From the NCBI GenBank assembly GCA_964017045.1, contig OZ024801.1, positions 28,120,049 to 28,184,048 of the forward strand: a DNA stretch of 64,000 nt, given 5' to 3'. Source of the DNA: Omphiscola glabra. Taxonomy: Eukaryota; Mollusca; Gastropoda; Lymnaeidae. Below the pieces are notes generated by a model. It made no database searches and had not been told where the DNA came from. It saw only the letters and a program-made list of their open reading frames with translations. Both the position numbers and the translations under genes were made by a program. Below, piece after piece: positions 15,194 to 27,675 of this stretch (positions within the stretch are counted from its first letter, which is position 1; each line of letters starts with the position of its first letter).

Positions 15194-15457
15194 GCAGCTA
15201 TGTACAGTTGTGACTTCGCAGCTACGTACAGTTGTGACTTTGCAGCTACGTACAATTGTGACTTCGCAGCTACGTACAATTGTGACTTCGCAGCTACGTA
15301 CAGTTGTGACTTCGCAGCTACGTACAGTTGTGACTTCGCAGGTACGTACAGTTGTGACTTCGCAGCTACGTACAGTTGTGACTTCGCAGCTACGTACTGT
15401 TGTGACTTCGCAGCTACGTAAAGTTGTGACTTCGCAGCCACGTACAGTTGTGACTTT
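15194..15457. repeat. 24-bp minisatellite, 11 copies
   Basis: Unit GCAGCTACGTACAGTTGTGA plus CTTC. Because 24 is a multiple of three, frames stay open on both strands. None is a credible gene. Confidence 0.95.
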
Positions 15458-16004
15458 GATTTATAACATAATTATGGAGTCAACGTACCAAATCTTGTTA
15501 TTAATCTACTCCCCACATAAAGTCTATCCGGTGTGTTACTTGCACACCACTAAATGCAGTGTCTAAAATTCCAGTATGGCTAGCACTGTTGAAATGTTTG
15601 GAAACTGGACTAATGGCTTGTTCATTGATGTTATACATGAGGTGTTCTGTAAAACGGTCTCCAAGGCTACGACCTGTCTCTACTACGTATATGACTTACT
15701 GCAATTTTTTTTTGTTTACAAAGGACGGTGTAGTGTAAATCGCGTTGCGACCTGTGCCAAGTAGAGCCATCTTTGATTCTGAATATTTCCAGAGGGAAAG
15801 TGACCTTCACAACCTTGATCCCGTAGGAGGCATATGTTACAGCGGCTACGGTTTGAACTTTTTGGTGCCTATATCTTTGTGTTCCATATTGTTATAATAA
15901 TGATCTCAAATTTAAAAATGAAGCTCCGGATAGCTGAATTCTTATTTTTTATGATAAATGAATTGGGTTTTGGAATGTTTGAAGGTGAAAGGCATTTTTA
16001 GTAT
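15458..16004. other. Unassigned spacer
   Basis: No gene, repeat or RNA recognised. Confidence 0.4.
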
Positions 16005-16731
16005 GGTATCTGTATGCAATATCTTTGGAGGGGTATCTGTATGCAATATCTTTGGAGGGGTATCTGAATGCAATATCATTGGAGGGGTATCTGTATGCAA
16101 TATCATTGGAGGGGTATCTGAATGCAATATCTTTGGAGGGGTATCTGTATGCAATATCTTTGGAGGGGTATCTGTATGCAATATCTTTGGAGGGGTATTT
16201 GTATGCAATATCTTTGGAGGGGTATCTGAATGCAATATCTTTGGAGGGGTATCTGTATGCAATATCTTTGGAGGGGTATCTGAATGCAATATCTTTGGAG
16301 GGGTATCTGTATGCAATATCTTTGGAGGGGTATCTCTATGCAATATCTTTGGAGGGGTATCTGAATGCAATATCTTTGGAGGGGTATCTGTATGCAATAT
16401 CTTTGGAGGGGTATCTGTATGCAATATCTTTGGAGGGGTATCTGTATGCAATATCTTTGGAGGGGTATCTGAATGCAATATCTTTGGAGGGGTATCTGTA
16501 TGCAATATCTTTGGAGGGGTATCTGAATGCAATATCTTTGGAGGGGTATCTGTATGCAATATCTTTGGAGGGGTATCTCTATGCAATATCTTTGGAGGGG
16601 TATCTGAATGCAATATCTTTGGAGGGGTATCTGTATGCAATATCTTTGGAGGGGTATCTGTATGCAATATCTTTGGAGGGGTATCTGTATGCAATATCAT
16701 TTAAGGGGTATCTGAATGCAATATCTTTGGA
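16005..16731. repeat. 27-bp minisatellite with higher-order structure, about 27 copies
   Basis: The unit begins GGTATCTGTATGCAATATCT followed by TTGGAGG. Variants at one codon position (TGTATG, TGAATG, TCTATG) form an ordered nine-unit block of 243 bp that occurs twice in a row (about 16,223-16,708). The unit is a multiple of three, so about 250-codon frames exist on both strands. They are repeat artefacts. Confidence 0.93.
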
Positions 16732-16924
16732 ATCCATTGTAATTATATTCTTATTTTACATAATAAAAGATTGTTGATAGACCGTGTCCAGGTGGTCACC
16801 CCAAGCAAACATCTTTCAATACAGAATACATATGGACCAGGGTAACACTACAAACAAAAATTTGCTTCGAAAGAGGATAATAGCTAACTCACAACCGTAA
16901 CAGTATTTCTTTCAGAAACTTTTA

Positions 16925-17128
16925 CCCGGGGGGGGGGGGGGGGATTTCAAATATTCGTTTGGGGGGAGGCTGTGAGGGGGCATATGTCCCGGGGAGCAGA
17001 TTACCACGAAGGGGACAAAATGGGCTTTGATGTTATTTAATGGTGGCAAATAATCAGTTTCAGCGTTGAGAGGGGGTTGTAAAAATGAATCTTGTCTCCT
17101 GATGCCAAACACTGTAGATACGCCCCTG
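16925..17128 (+). mobile_element. Probable hAT-type MITE, family D remnant
   Basis: The interior (AATGAATCTTGTCTCCTGA, GCCAAACACT) and right end GTAGATACGCCCCTG match the element at 24,298-24,486. The left end is obscured by a poly-G run. Confidence 0.5.
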
Positions 17129-18092
17129 CTAGTGTCATCGAAAAAGAACAGATGGGGTGGTCCACCCAGGTGCACGTTTTTCTTTAGATGCACCAGAACC
17201 GTTCTTTGGAATTTGCATGGAGCGGAGGTAAGGTCCAGGGGCGGAGCGCCCGCGGAGCTGAGGAGAAAACACCACACATTGCTGCGGCACCTCCACACTG
17301 CCGTCATCACTGGCAAATCGTTTAAGTGCTTGACCTGCTTGTGTTATGCAAAAAAAAAAATATTTTTAAAAATTGTATAATACTAAAAATAGCAAAATGA
17401 CTTTTATTTTTAATTGACATTATTTTGGGTTGGGGGGGGGGGGGGGGATGGCTACTTAAACTTAATTACTAAATGAATTTTCAACAAAACAAAAAAAAAA
17501 TAATTTAAAAGAGTTCAACCACTAAAAATCACTGCAAACATTATTTTATAAGCTGAACGCAAATGGAAAACAAGACATAACAGTAATAACAGCTTCCTTA
17601 AAATAGTTAGACTGCCTTTTCATAATATTTCCAAATTTTATCAGAGTGAAAAAAAAACAACAACTGCTAATTAGAAGGATCGATACATTTTTTATGGGTT
17701 TTGAAAACTGGTTATTTTTATAATTTTAGTATATGAACGGTATAACTATTTTAAGAAGACATTTATTGTTTTAAAAAAGGCATTATTATATATTTATTAA
17801 TGTGTGAATCTGTCTAAGGGAAATCATATTCAAATAAAGTATATATTTCACAATATTTAGTTTTTATTGCAATGTGTATTTGTAATTTAAAAATACCGTG
17901 ACTTCTTTCAGATAAATTACAAATTGCCTCAAAGATATACTTTAAAACACCCTTTTTTAAAACCAAATCTACAGTATTTATTTTAAATTGAAAAAATTAG
18001 GAGTAAGAATTTTTTCTAAAACTAGTGCCAACAAATTTTTTTTAAAGAGAATTGACATGATAATGAAATGATAATTCACACAAAAATCGATC

Positions 18093-18123
<31 letters not shown>

Positions 18124-18607
18124 GCATTCTGATAAATTCTTATCTATAGAACAAAAATAATTAAATACAGTTTTATTTAAATTTAAATCTTTAAACTTTT
18201 GAAGTTTCAAAAAATAAATGAATAATATTACCGATATATGCGAGCTACGTGAAGACATCGGCATATACAATCTGGTGCGGCCAGTGAGATATTTTTAATC
18301 GAATACTATAAGCCTTTAACAAGATTAGCGTTGAATATACAGATCATCAAATATATTGAGCGAAGCGATATTTGATATATTACACTTATTATAATCGGTT
18401 AAAGGCACGAGATATTAATATTTTTAAAACTGTTTAAAAAAAGAAAATTTAGTCGTTTTCAATTTTAAAATATATATATATAATCTTATATTATTTACAC
18501 ATTTTGCTCCCGGGGGGGGGGGGGGGGGCTTGACTTTCCCCGGAGATATTCCTGAAAGAAACCCTGTACCAAAATACCAAGTAAGCCTCTTTATATGCCC
18601 TTGTATC
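17129..18607. other. AT-rich intergenic stretch
   Basis: Poly-G runs stand at about 17,433-17,447 and 18,512-18,528 and a poly-T run at about 18,092-18,112. No gene is seen. Confidence 0.4.
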
Positions 18608-18793
18608 CAGGGCCGACCCTTACAATTGCGGGGCCCTATGCGAAACGGATTGTGCGGGGCCCAGTCTGGGTAGGAATAAGGATAATAAGTGAAAATTAAG
18701 ATTTTGTATTAGAAAATAAATTCGGGGCGGGGCCTATGAAAGTGCGGGGCCCAATGCGGCCGCTTAGGTTGCAGTGGCCTAAGGCCGGCCCTG
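18608..18793 (-). mobile_element. hAT-type MITE, family A, copy 3, inverted
   Basis: Reverse orientation to the copies at 10,436 and 14,129. The flanking octamer CTTGTATC is perfect on both sides (18,600-18,607 and 18,794-18,801), which fixes the 8-bp duplication for the family. Confidence 0.92.
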
Positions 18794-19500
18794 CTTGTAT
18801 CTCCCGTGTCACAGGTATGTGACGCCATGTCAGAATACACCCGTTTCAGTACTGTACTGTGGTAAAAATTTAAGCATTATATCCCTTTGTTTAAAAAAAT
18901 GAAGTCACGCTTCAACTGCTCCTATTCCTAATGCTGAGAAAATCCCCGAAAGGCGAAGATATCAAATAGTTTTAATGTATTTAATGAAATCTTTATTTGA
19001 AAATAGGTAATTCCTTTGTACCGGGTATTTTATTTCCCCTGTCCCACCATCACACTCCAAAAAAATAAATAAATAATAATTAAAAAGAAATTAAAACTAC
19101 AAAATTTAAAAAGCGTTAATAATAACAATACATATTAATATAATAACAATAATAATAACGTTCTCATCAGTATTCGAATTTTAATTTTACGGTGTTACAG
19201 TTACATACATTCTCAATGGATCATCCTTCATATTTATAAATGGGAGGGGTGGGGGTGGGAGGACATTTTCACATTTGTTTTAATGGATACATTTTGACGT
19301 AAATGACAAATATGATAGGAAACAACAAGATTATAAATACTTTGGTCTGGAATAGTATGTAATAGTGTCAAATACGTCAACACATCTGAAGTATGAGTTC
19401 ATAACATTACAATGTAGAAATAATTGCATAGATCAGTTGAACCGTCATTTTCAGAAACATAAACGTGTTCAATAAATAGCGTTAGAAAACAAAAAAAACA
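18794..19500. other. Unassigned spacer
   Basis: AT-rich, no gene or repeat recognised. Confidence 0.4.
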
Positions 19501-19717
19501 AAAAAAAGACGAAAGGATAATTATATATTTATTATCTCATCCTATATTAAAAAAAAGACGAAAGGATAATTATATATTTATTATCTCATCCTATATTTTA
19601 AAAAAAGACGAAAGGATAATTATATATTTATTATCTCATCCTATATTTTTTTTAAAAAGACGAAAGGATAATTATATATTTATTATCTCATCCTATATTT
19701 AATTTTAAAAAAAAGAC
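19501..19717. repeat. About 50-bp tandem repeat, 4 copies
   Basis: GACGAAAGGATAATTATATA recurs at 19,508, 19,557, 19,607 and 19,659. Spacing grows slightly through poly-A/T length changes. Confidence 0.9.
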
Positions 19718-20104
19718 GAGGGAGGCGGTTAATAGTCTTAGGTGTTAATTTTGAACTGCTGATTTAACTCATTTAAACCAGGCGTTGTTAGTGGGCGGTC
19801 TCCCTGGCTACAATGGTTGGAAGGAGCTCTCTAATTTCATAGGTGCGAAAAAGGGTGAGGTTTGTAACGTTTAGTGGGGGGGGGAGGGGTAAATATTGGT
19901 AAATTTTTCGGAGCCTACATAACATATTTACATAACCTTGTATGGTATGAGTTGAGTTGGCAATATTGTACAGAGAAGCGATATAAATCTCTCATAAATC
20001 TTTTTTTTTTTATATGCAATCCACATTTTTTCATTCTTTAATTTGCATGTTTAAAAACAAAACCATATTTAAAAAGAACAGATGATTAAATAACAAGATC
20101 TTCA

Positions 20105-21541
20105 CTAAAGACGGTATCCTAAATCTATTATCTCATTAGGAAATGGCGTCAGCGGGCCGTCGAGCTCGCGCTCCTTATGCCCTCCCTGGCGCCCACCCAC
20201 ACCTGCCAGGCGCCGGGTTTCCCCGACGTCGGGCCGTGCGGGTTCGTTTTCATAAGAGAACTCGTCGGGGGGAAAATAGTATTGTGTGTGGTAGGTGATG
20301 AACTGTTCCATCCACGCCAATTAACAGACACTATAACAATGGTCTTTCGCACAGCCGCAAAACTCTGTCCCTGGTTAGATTCTGGTGTCGGGGCAGTGTC
20401 GTTGGACGTCACTTAACAGACGCCAAGTAAATGCTGGTCTTGTCTAGAAATACAATGTTGCTTTTTTTTTTTGGAGGTTTTTTTTTCCTCTGCATTATTA
20501 GTGCCATCAGATATCAGGAGGATGTCGGGATAGGGGTTTCCAGAGTCTCCACCGATTGTCTTTCGAGGCCGAAACGAGGCGAGCCGGAAGCTGACGTCAC
20601 TTGCCATTCCGCGGTGCTCTCGTCGGAGAAGGACGCTGTCGGGCCCCTGGGCCGGCCGCTGATCGCTTTTCTCCTCTTCTGAAGTAGGCTCTGGAAAACA
20701 ACGTTCATCTTTTATTTCAATGGAACAAAAATGCGCGCTGATTGTTAAGAATTTCAATGCAGTTTGTATAATTTAGATTTTTTAAATTCTAAAGAGCTTA
20801 GGTGCAAAGAGGATGATTCTTAAATGAATTAAATCACGGTGAATATATATTTTGGAATAATTGGGCCATTATATGCAAGGTTCGTGTCATCTCTTTAAAA
20901 TTGTCTTACATTAACCGAAGCAAGGACATATGAAAATGGAGGAGCTTTCTTGTTCAAAGGCGACAAAGGTAAAAACCGATCTAACCACGATCTAAGCAGT
21001 ACCGGATTTACCCATACGCTAAATAAGCTACAGCTCGGGGCCCCACAATCTGCCAGCTATATATTTTAAATTTTTCTTCGACCACCTCATGTAATTTCAA
21101 ACGGTTGGGGGGGGGCCCCTGGACTTTGTATAGCTTAGGGCCTCAGCAAGTCCAAATTCGGGCCCTGCACATAAGGGTAAGCCACGAAGCAGACGCAATT
21201 ACATCAAACTACAAGAAAAATAATCATGCACCATGCATAAGATATTTGAACATGTTTTGAGCTTGAGGGATAGTCTAAGTGTGTTATGCCAACCTAAATA
21301 TAATCACGAGTCCAGAAGTGGAGACGTCTTTAAAAAGAAGTAGGAAAAAAAAAGAGGGGGGAGGGGATAAGACGCTTCGACTTCTTACCCGTAAGTATTG
21401 TTTCCTTGCTAGCGCCCCCTTCCTCTTCTCTCGTATGCAGAGGTAAACGAGTCCGGTAAAAAACGAGAGGAAGACGAAACCACTGACGCCCATGAGTAGG
21501 AAGTGCACCGGGGTGTAGGGCACAGCCATTGTCTTCACCTT
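20105..21541 (-). CDS. Candidate small single-pass membrane protein, alternative last exons
   Basis: One exon, 21,389-21,541, is bounded by a CCCAG acceptor and a CGG/GTAAGA donor. It reads MAVPYTPVHFLLMGVSGFVF, then a hydrophobic segment ending LVYLC and a basic stop-transfer REKRKG. It ends in phase 0. Two downstream exons fit that phase. The first, 20,514-20,690 (acceptor TTTTCCAG), reads SLLQKRRKAISGRPRG to TPIPTSS and stops. The second, 20,105-20,302 (acceptor GGAACAG), reads FITYHTQYYFPPDEFSYENE to IDLGYRL and stops. Either gives a protein of about 105-115 residues with a cytoplasmic tail, if the ATG in the first exon is used. This GC-rich coding stretch contrasts with AT-rich flanks. 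No family is recognised. More upstream exons are possible. Confidence 0.4.
20997..21167 (+). mobile_element. Probable hAT-type MITE inside the candidate gene's intron
   Basis: Ends CAGTACCGGATTTA and, inverted, CAGGGCCCGAATTT. Flanking octamers agree only weakly. Confidence 0.5.
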
Positions 21542-21582
21542 CTGGGAACGAAGAGACAACAAGAACGTATGACTTTATATCA

Positions 21583-21730
21583 GGCCTGCACAACTCAAAA
21601 TGTTAGGTGGGCCATAAAAACTTTTACGGGCCAAAAGACAAAGGACAGGGGAGAAAGCTGTTAAGAAAATAATACTTTAAAAAAGAATATTTCGTTTCTT
21701 CGCGGGCCGTCTTAGATTTACTCTCATATA
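21583..21730. mobile_element. Possible hAT end fragment
   Basis: CAGGCCTGCACAACTC and a later GCGGGCCGTC resemble one end and the subterminal part of hAT elements. A matching right end was not found. Confidence 0.3.
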
Positions 21731-21984
21731 TAAATGCTCTTCAACACCAGGCACAGAAACATTGCTAATCCCATCTACATACATAGGAGCCAGAGTGATC
21801 AATAAATTGATCGTGGGCCCTTAATTTACAGAAAAGAAGAAGAAGGAGAAATGTCCTTTTTTTCTTAATTGCTCAAAGAAAGCTCTCTTTGAAACAATTC
21901 TACGACTTGCTTGGTCCTCAAATAAATCTCCTCCCTAGCCATGGTCACGTCTAGTTACGTTGTGCTGCGTATGTTCATCTAAGA

Positions 21985-22143
21985 CAGCGGTTCTCAAGGG
22001 TCGCCTAAGACCACCTGTAAACACATATGTTCTACAGTTATGAAGTAGCAACGAAAAATAATTGTGTGGCTTGAGAGGGGGTGGGTGTCAACATGACGAA
22101 CTGTATTAAAGGGTCGCGGCATTAGGAAGGTTGAGAAACACTG
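21985..22143 (+). mobile_element. hAT-type MITE, family C, copy 1
   Basis: Ends CAGCGGTTCTCAA and, inverted, CAGTGTTTCTCAA. Perfect flanking octamer ATCTAAGA at 21,977-21,984 and 22,144-22,151. Confidence 0.9.
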
Positions 22144-22216
22144 ATCTAAGACATTTACTAGTCATTTATGCTATTAAACTATCCATAAAAAGTAGTTATT
22201 TTCGTATGTTTCACTC

Positions 22217-22390
22217 GGTGGTCAGTGGATGTGGTCAGTGGATGTGGTCAGTGGATGTGGTCAGTGGATGTGGTCAGTGGATGTGGTCAGTGGATGTGGT
22301 CAGTGGATGTGGTCAGTGGATGTGGTCAGTGGATGTGGTCAGTGGATGTGGTCAGTGGATGTGGTCAGTGGATGAGGTCAGTGGATGTGG
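22217..22390. repeat. 13-bp minisatellite, 13 copies
   Basis: Unit ATGTGGTCAGTGG, nearly invariant. Confidence 0.95.
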
Positions 22391-22696
22391 CTTAATCAAC
22401 ACAAAAGGTAAGTGGGGGAGCACCTTTTTTTTATACTGCGGATCCATGTAATGGGAAACCCCCCCCCCCCCCCAACTCCCGAGGTCTTTGCGTGCATGAT
22501 ATTCATTTATTTACCCCACCATTGATTTTGTCAGGAGTCAGTAACTCCCACATTTCTGTTATTTCAGAGAGTGGTTCTGCATTATTTTGGGCTCTTTAAA
22601 CTTGGGGAAGGGGGGGGGGGACTAGGAAATTGTGCGCCTACACGCACCCCACCCCTAGCCAGTTTTTCTGGACTTGCCACGTATACCGAAGCAGAA

Positions 22697-23370
22697 AGAC
22701 ACGCAGACAAGACTCACGCAGACAAGACACGGAGACAAGACACGGAGACAAGACACGGAGACAAGACACGGAGACAAGACACGGAGACAAGACACGGAGA
22801 CAAGACACGGAGACAAGACACGGAGACAAGACACGGAGACAAGACACGGAGACAAGACACGGAGACAAGACACACACAGACAAGACACGGAGACAAGACA
22901 CACACAGACAAGACACACAGACAAGACACACAGACAAGACACACAGACAAGACACACAGACAAGACACACGCAGACAAGACACGGAGACAAGACACGGAG
23001 ACAAGACACACACAGACAAGACACACACAGACAAGACACACAGACAAGACACGGAGACAAGACACGGAGACAAGACACGCAGACAAGACACACACAGACA
23101 AGACACGGAGACAAGACACACACAGACAAGACACGGAGACAAGACACACACAGACAAGACACGGAGACAAGACACACACAGACAAGACACGGAGACAAGA
23201 CACACACAGACAAGACACGGAGACAAGACACACACAGACAAGACACGGAGACAAGACACACACAGACAAGACACGGAGACAAGACACACACAGACAAGAC
23301 ACACGCAGACAAGACACACACAGACAAGACACGGAGACAAGACACACGCAGACAAGACACGCAGACAAGA
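22697..23370. repeat. Minisatellite of 13- and 15-bp units
   Basis: Two unit types, ACGGAGACAAGAC and ACACACAGACAAGAC, are first run separately. From about 23,085 they alternate regularly, giving a 28-bp higher-order period. Frames here are artefacts. Confidence 0.93.
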
Positions 23371-24297
23371 AACTTGATTTATTCTTGTTCTCATTACCCT
23401 CCCCCACTTTTACCCCAAATGTCAATTAATGTCCAGTTCTGCTGTGTTGAAAATCTCTTTTGTCGCATTCGTTGGTTTGTGGCGGTTTTCTTCTTCCTCT
23501 TTTTTTTTTTTCAAGCTGATGAAGAAATCGATTCGGTGTATTTCCTGCCTAAAGCAGCGGTGTCTGATTGTGATCGAGTCCTAAATGAAAAAAATGTTTA
23601 TTTGGCTCCGCGGGTGAAAATGACCTAAAAGCTTTGCAAGTGGCAAGTAATGTTTGTTTGTTTGTTTGTTTGTTTGTCGATTGGTTGTATGTTATTCTTG
23701 ATGGAAATTTGTTAATCATAGTACCCGGATGATGTTTGACATTCTTAAACTCTTCAGCGCCCCCCTCCCCCAAACACTTAAATTCCATCTTCCACCAGGT
23801 GCGTTAAAACCCTTTCTTAAATCTAAGTGCAATGCGAGTTCGACCCTTTCATATTTTTTTACATACTGATACCATGCATATGTGTGTGTATGTGTATGTA
23901 TATTGTATAATACATGCATGCGTGCGTAAGTGTATGAGTGTGCGTTTGGGTGTATATATGAGTGGGTATTGGCACCATGAGAACCGCTGAGAGCAGTCTG
24001 GGGAAAATCGACATGTAGGACCAAATCCCTTTTGTAAGAGCTGACACATGTTTGAGTGGGTGTTGAGTGGCACGGCCGTACGTCCCCACGCAAGGCCGCC
24101 TCGCGGTGCGTCCATCTCATGACAAATGACATGTAAGTTGTGTCTTGATGACTTCCCGACGGGACACAAACACCACGCGACTTCTCGTGAAAACCTTTTC
24201 ACATCCCACACACTTTCCTTCATTTCCGGATCCAGATATTTCCCATGGCCTAAAAAACGTTTCGTCCATCATACACAATCTCAGGAAAACATTTATC
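23371..24297. other. Spacer with short microsatellites
   Basis: (GTTT)n at about 23,652-23,676 and a TGTGTATG-rich tract at about 23,880-23,960. A Cys-rich open stretch on the minus strand (about 23,950-24,190) lacks clear splice sites. Confidence 0.4.
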
Positions 24298-24486
24298 CAG
24301 AGGCTTAGCTAAAAAGGGGGGAGGGCAGATGTCCCTGTACGCCAGACTAGATAAGGGCGCCAAATTGTGTTTTGATATTATTTTATTGATGAAAATAACG
24401 GGGTTGAGAGTTGTAAAAAAGAAAGGGAGGATCCTCTTTAAAATGAATTTTGTCCCCGAGCGCCAAACACTCTAGCTACGCCTCTG
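24298..24486 (+). mobile_element. MITE, family D
   Basis: Ends CAGAGGCTTAGCTA and, inverted, CAGAGGCGTAGCTA. The interior resembles 16,925-17,128. The flanking octamers do not match convincingly. Confidence 0.65.
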
Positions 24487-25217
24487 CATAAAAAAAACAA
24501 AACTATATTTCACAAAATCCGTCACAATTACCGACATCTAACCACTACTGATAACCTACATATCATTACCACAATAAGGATACGCTACCATTTTTTTTTT
24601 AAATTCATATTCGAAATAAAGTCATATATTATTATCTTTCAGAAGGAGCAGCTCTGTGACCATTTAAAGGAATTATTTTTTTTTTCCCATTGAAATTAAT
24701 TAATGTAACTTCAATTAATCTGAACCAGTCTTAAAATTTGTTGGGGTTTTTTTGTTTTTGTTTTTTATTTTTTTTATTTTTTACAATTTAAAGTGTTTGT
24801 ATGTCATGAAATATAGAATTAAATTACAATATCAGTTATAGACCTATGACACTGAAACAGTTGGCTACTGCCATCATCATGCTTTGATACGCGGTATTTT
24901 AAAATTTTTTTTTACACGAACACTATTCCTACTCCGGAAATTTTTTCTCTTTTTTGCGCCGCCATCAGGGCTAAATAACACACAAAAAGTGCGTGCACAC
25001 TCACATACACGCACGCACATACACACACACACACACACACAAACACAAAAGTAGTGTTTTTGAAAAACAGATCTTGGACGCAGACGATGTTTAAAGCGAA
25101 CGCGCCGAAGCACAACTGAGCCGGTTTGGATTTTGTGCAGAGGCGTATTCGTATGTTCGTAAACCAAATTATCGTTCGTTAACCGAGATTTAAAAAAAAA
25201 CGCGTTCACAAAACGTC
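24487..25217. other. AT-rich spacer
   Basis: (CA)n at about 25,019-25,040 and several poly-T runs. No gene seen. Confidence 0.4.
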
Positions 25218-25450
25218 TTCGTTAACCGATTTGTTCGTTAACCGATTTGTTTCTTTAACCGATTTGTTCGTTAACCGATTTGTTCGTTAACCGATTTGTT
25301 CGTTAACCGATTTGTTCGTTAACCGATTTGTTCGTTAACCGATTTGTTCGTTAACCGATTTGTTCGTTAACCGATGTGTTCGTTAACCGATTTGTTCGTT
25401 AACCGATTTGTTCGTTAACCGATTTGTTCGTTAACCGATTTGTTCGTTAA
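25218..25450. repeat. 16-bp minisatellite, about 14 copies
   Basis: Unit TTCGTTAACCGATTTG. Each unit contains GTTAAC. Two diverged precursors lie at about 25,153-25,190. Confidence 0.95.
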
Positions 25451-26495
25451 AAGGTGGCTTCTGCTACCCGAGGTCCCGCTGCAAGATGAGTTCTTCAAAA
25501 TAACGCCAGTGAGTGGAACAACGAAATGATCATTTCTCTCCCTTAAAATACGATTAAAAGAGTTAATTTTCATATCTCTACGACTATTTTTTTTTTTAAA
25601 ATAATTAAATTCTCTTTTTGTTCTTGGTTGGCTGGCTGGGTGACTCGCTGGCAGAATCTTTTAACTGACCCATTTCCCGCCAACTTATCGAGCTGAAATT
25701 TGGCAGATATAGGCCTACTCTTTGCCGATGACAACACATTTTATCAAACTTTCAGCCTTGCCCCCCCAACCCCCCAAAATAACTTTCCCTGTTTTTCAAG
25801 GGGAAAATGAAGGAAATTTGATACCACTGATTTAACGAAATAAAATTCCCAATAACTGCGCTAAATGAGATTCTTAAAAAAAATCGCAAATGCGTTTGTA
25901 GCATGATATTTTGTTTTGTTTTTCTGAAATAGTTGGTGAAATAATTCTGCGATGCAAAAAGCGGGTGGGTCATTATAACATTAATATAGTTATGGGGCGT
26001 TAAAAATGTGCGGTTGCGAGCCTTGAGGGAAAGTTGGGGGAGGGGGGAGCACTAATTGAGTTTCTTATAAAATGGGTTATTTGTATGCATGTTTTGTCAA
26101 ATTTTCAGCTCACCCCCCCTGCCCAATTGATCGATATTACATTTTAAAATGATTTATTCGAAAGAGTTTGTTTATTTTTTGTATGGAGTAAAAAAAATGG
26201 CCGAATGCAATGTGCTATGATATTGTAACGTGAGAAGGAGGTAATGGAAATCTATCTTGACCGAGTTCATCTGGGCGCCACACGGCTCCCCGTTTCCAGA
26301 GATTGTGTCGTCAAAATGGATTATGGGGGGTCTCGGAATGGAGAACTGTAGTCTGCCACGACAAGAACCAATCTTACAGCGACCAGCAGGTGCATCCTGG
26401 TGTCCACGTTTCAAGTAATAGGTTCCTATGATACTGGTTGTGCTATCATTATAGGGTGGTCTCGGACCAGATGACTGCGGTCTGCTATGAGATGA
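25451..26495. other. Unassigned spacer
   Basis: Mixed sequence with short poly-C runs near 25,759 and 26,114. No gene recognised. Confidence 0.4.
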
Positions 26496-26700
26496 ACAAA
26501 TCTAAACATCGATACCATGCCAGTAGTGGGGGATCGAGGAGAACGACAAATCTAAACATCGATACCATGCCGTCAGTGGGGGATCGAGGAGAACGACAAA
26601 TCTAAACATCGATACCATGCGGGAAGTGGGAGATCGAGAAGAACAACACATCTAAACATCGATACCATGCCGGCAGTTGGAGACTGCGGAGAAGAACAAA
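26496..26700. repeat. 50-bp minisatellite, 4 copies
   Basis: Unit starts ACAAATCTAAACATCGATAC and ends GATCGAGGAGAACG. The last copy is diverged. Confidence 0.88.
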
Positions 26701-26980
26701 CACAAACACATGCTGTGACTGTGGGTTATTTTGAAACGTTCTTGGGCAGAGCATTACGAAACTGTACCGTACTGTACGCCGCGGACTCGCCACAGCGGAA
26801 TTGATACAAATCAATACAGGTAACTCACTTAGTAGCACTGTTTGCAAGAAGCCTTTACAAACGGTTTCTAATTTGCGCTCAGTAATAAAGATAATAATTT
26901 TTTTTTTTTAAATAGTTTGGATTGTTCATAGTCTTCTTCTTCTTTCGCCTTTTTCGTCCTCGAGGAACAGCAGCCGATCT

Positions 26981-27675
26981 TCATCGACGCCTGTGGTTAG
27001 GACATAGGGCGCCTACAAGAGCCCTCCAGGCATCACGATCCTGAGCCAATCTCTCCAGCCTCCCCCAAGTGTGGCCAAGTTTCTTGGTATCCGCCTCCAC
27101 TTCACGGCGCCAAGTGTTCCTAGGCCTGCCTCTTTTCCGTTTTCCTTGAGGGTTCCAATTCAAGGCTTGTCTAGTTATGCTGGAGGCAGGTTTCCTGAGC
27201 GTATGGCCAATCCATCTCCATCTTCTCTGGAGGATCTCTTGTTCTACCGGTTCTTGCTTTGTCCGCTGCCACAGTTTCTGGTTGCTGATTCTGTCGGGCC
27301 AGTGAATCCCGAGAATCCTTCTTAAGCAGATGTTGATGAAGGACTGGATTATCTTCATATTCCCAGCAGTGGTTCTCCATGTTTCTGCACCATACAGTAG
27401 AACCGGTTTCACAATGGTGTTGAAGGTTCTGATCTTCAGTTTGGTATTTAGGTGTTTGGAGGCCCAGACATTCTTGAGCTGTTGGAAGGCTGCCCGTGCC
27501 TTTCCTACCCTTATTTTGATGTCAGCATCTGTCCCACCTTGCTTGTCCACGATGCTGCCAAGGTAGACAAAGCTCTCTACCTCTTCGAGCGCTTCCTCTT
27601 TGAGCCTGATGGGTGCTGTATTGGTAGCGGCATTGACCTTGAGGACCTTGCTCTTCCCCTTGTGAATATTAAGAC
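26981..27675 (-). pseudogene. LINE C-terminal part, separated by insertion
   Basis: Directly next to the LTR the frame reads [14 protein letters not shown], then [36 protein letters not shown] and [12 protein letters not shown], and stops near 26,981. These are the usual C-terminal blocks of this LINE group. Confidence 0.85.

Noticed and set aside
15194..15457. CRISPR-like array
   Set aside because: Units are contiguous 24-bp repeats without unique spacers, and the genome is eukaryotic. The same holds for the other arrays.
15942..16777. Three overlapping frames of about 250 codons on both strands
   Set aside because: All come from a 27-bp repeat whose length is a multiple of three. There is no flanking gene structure.
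22571..23628. Several 220-330 codon frames rich in Asp-Lys-Thr or Cys-Leu-Val
   Set aside because: Repeat artefacts of the 13/15-bp minisatellite, open in all frames on both strands.
23849..24223. Cys-rich minus-strand open stretch
   Set aside because: No recognised domain, and no convincing acceptor or donor. It runs into a TG-rich microsatellite.
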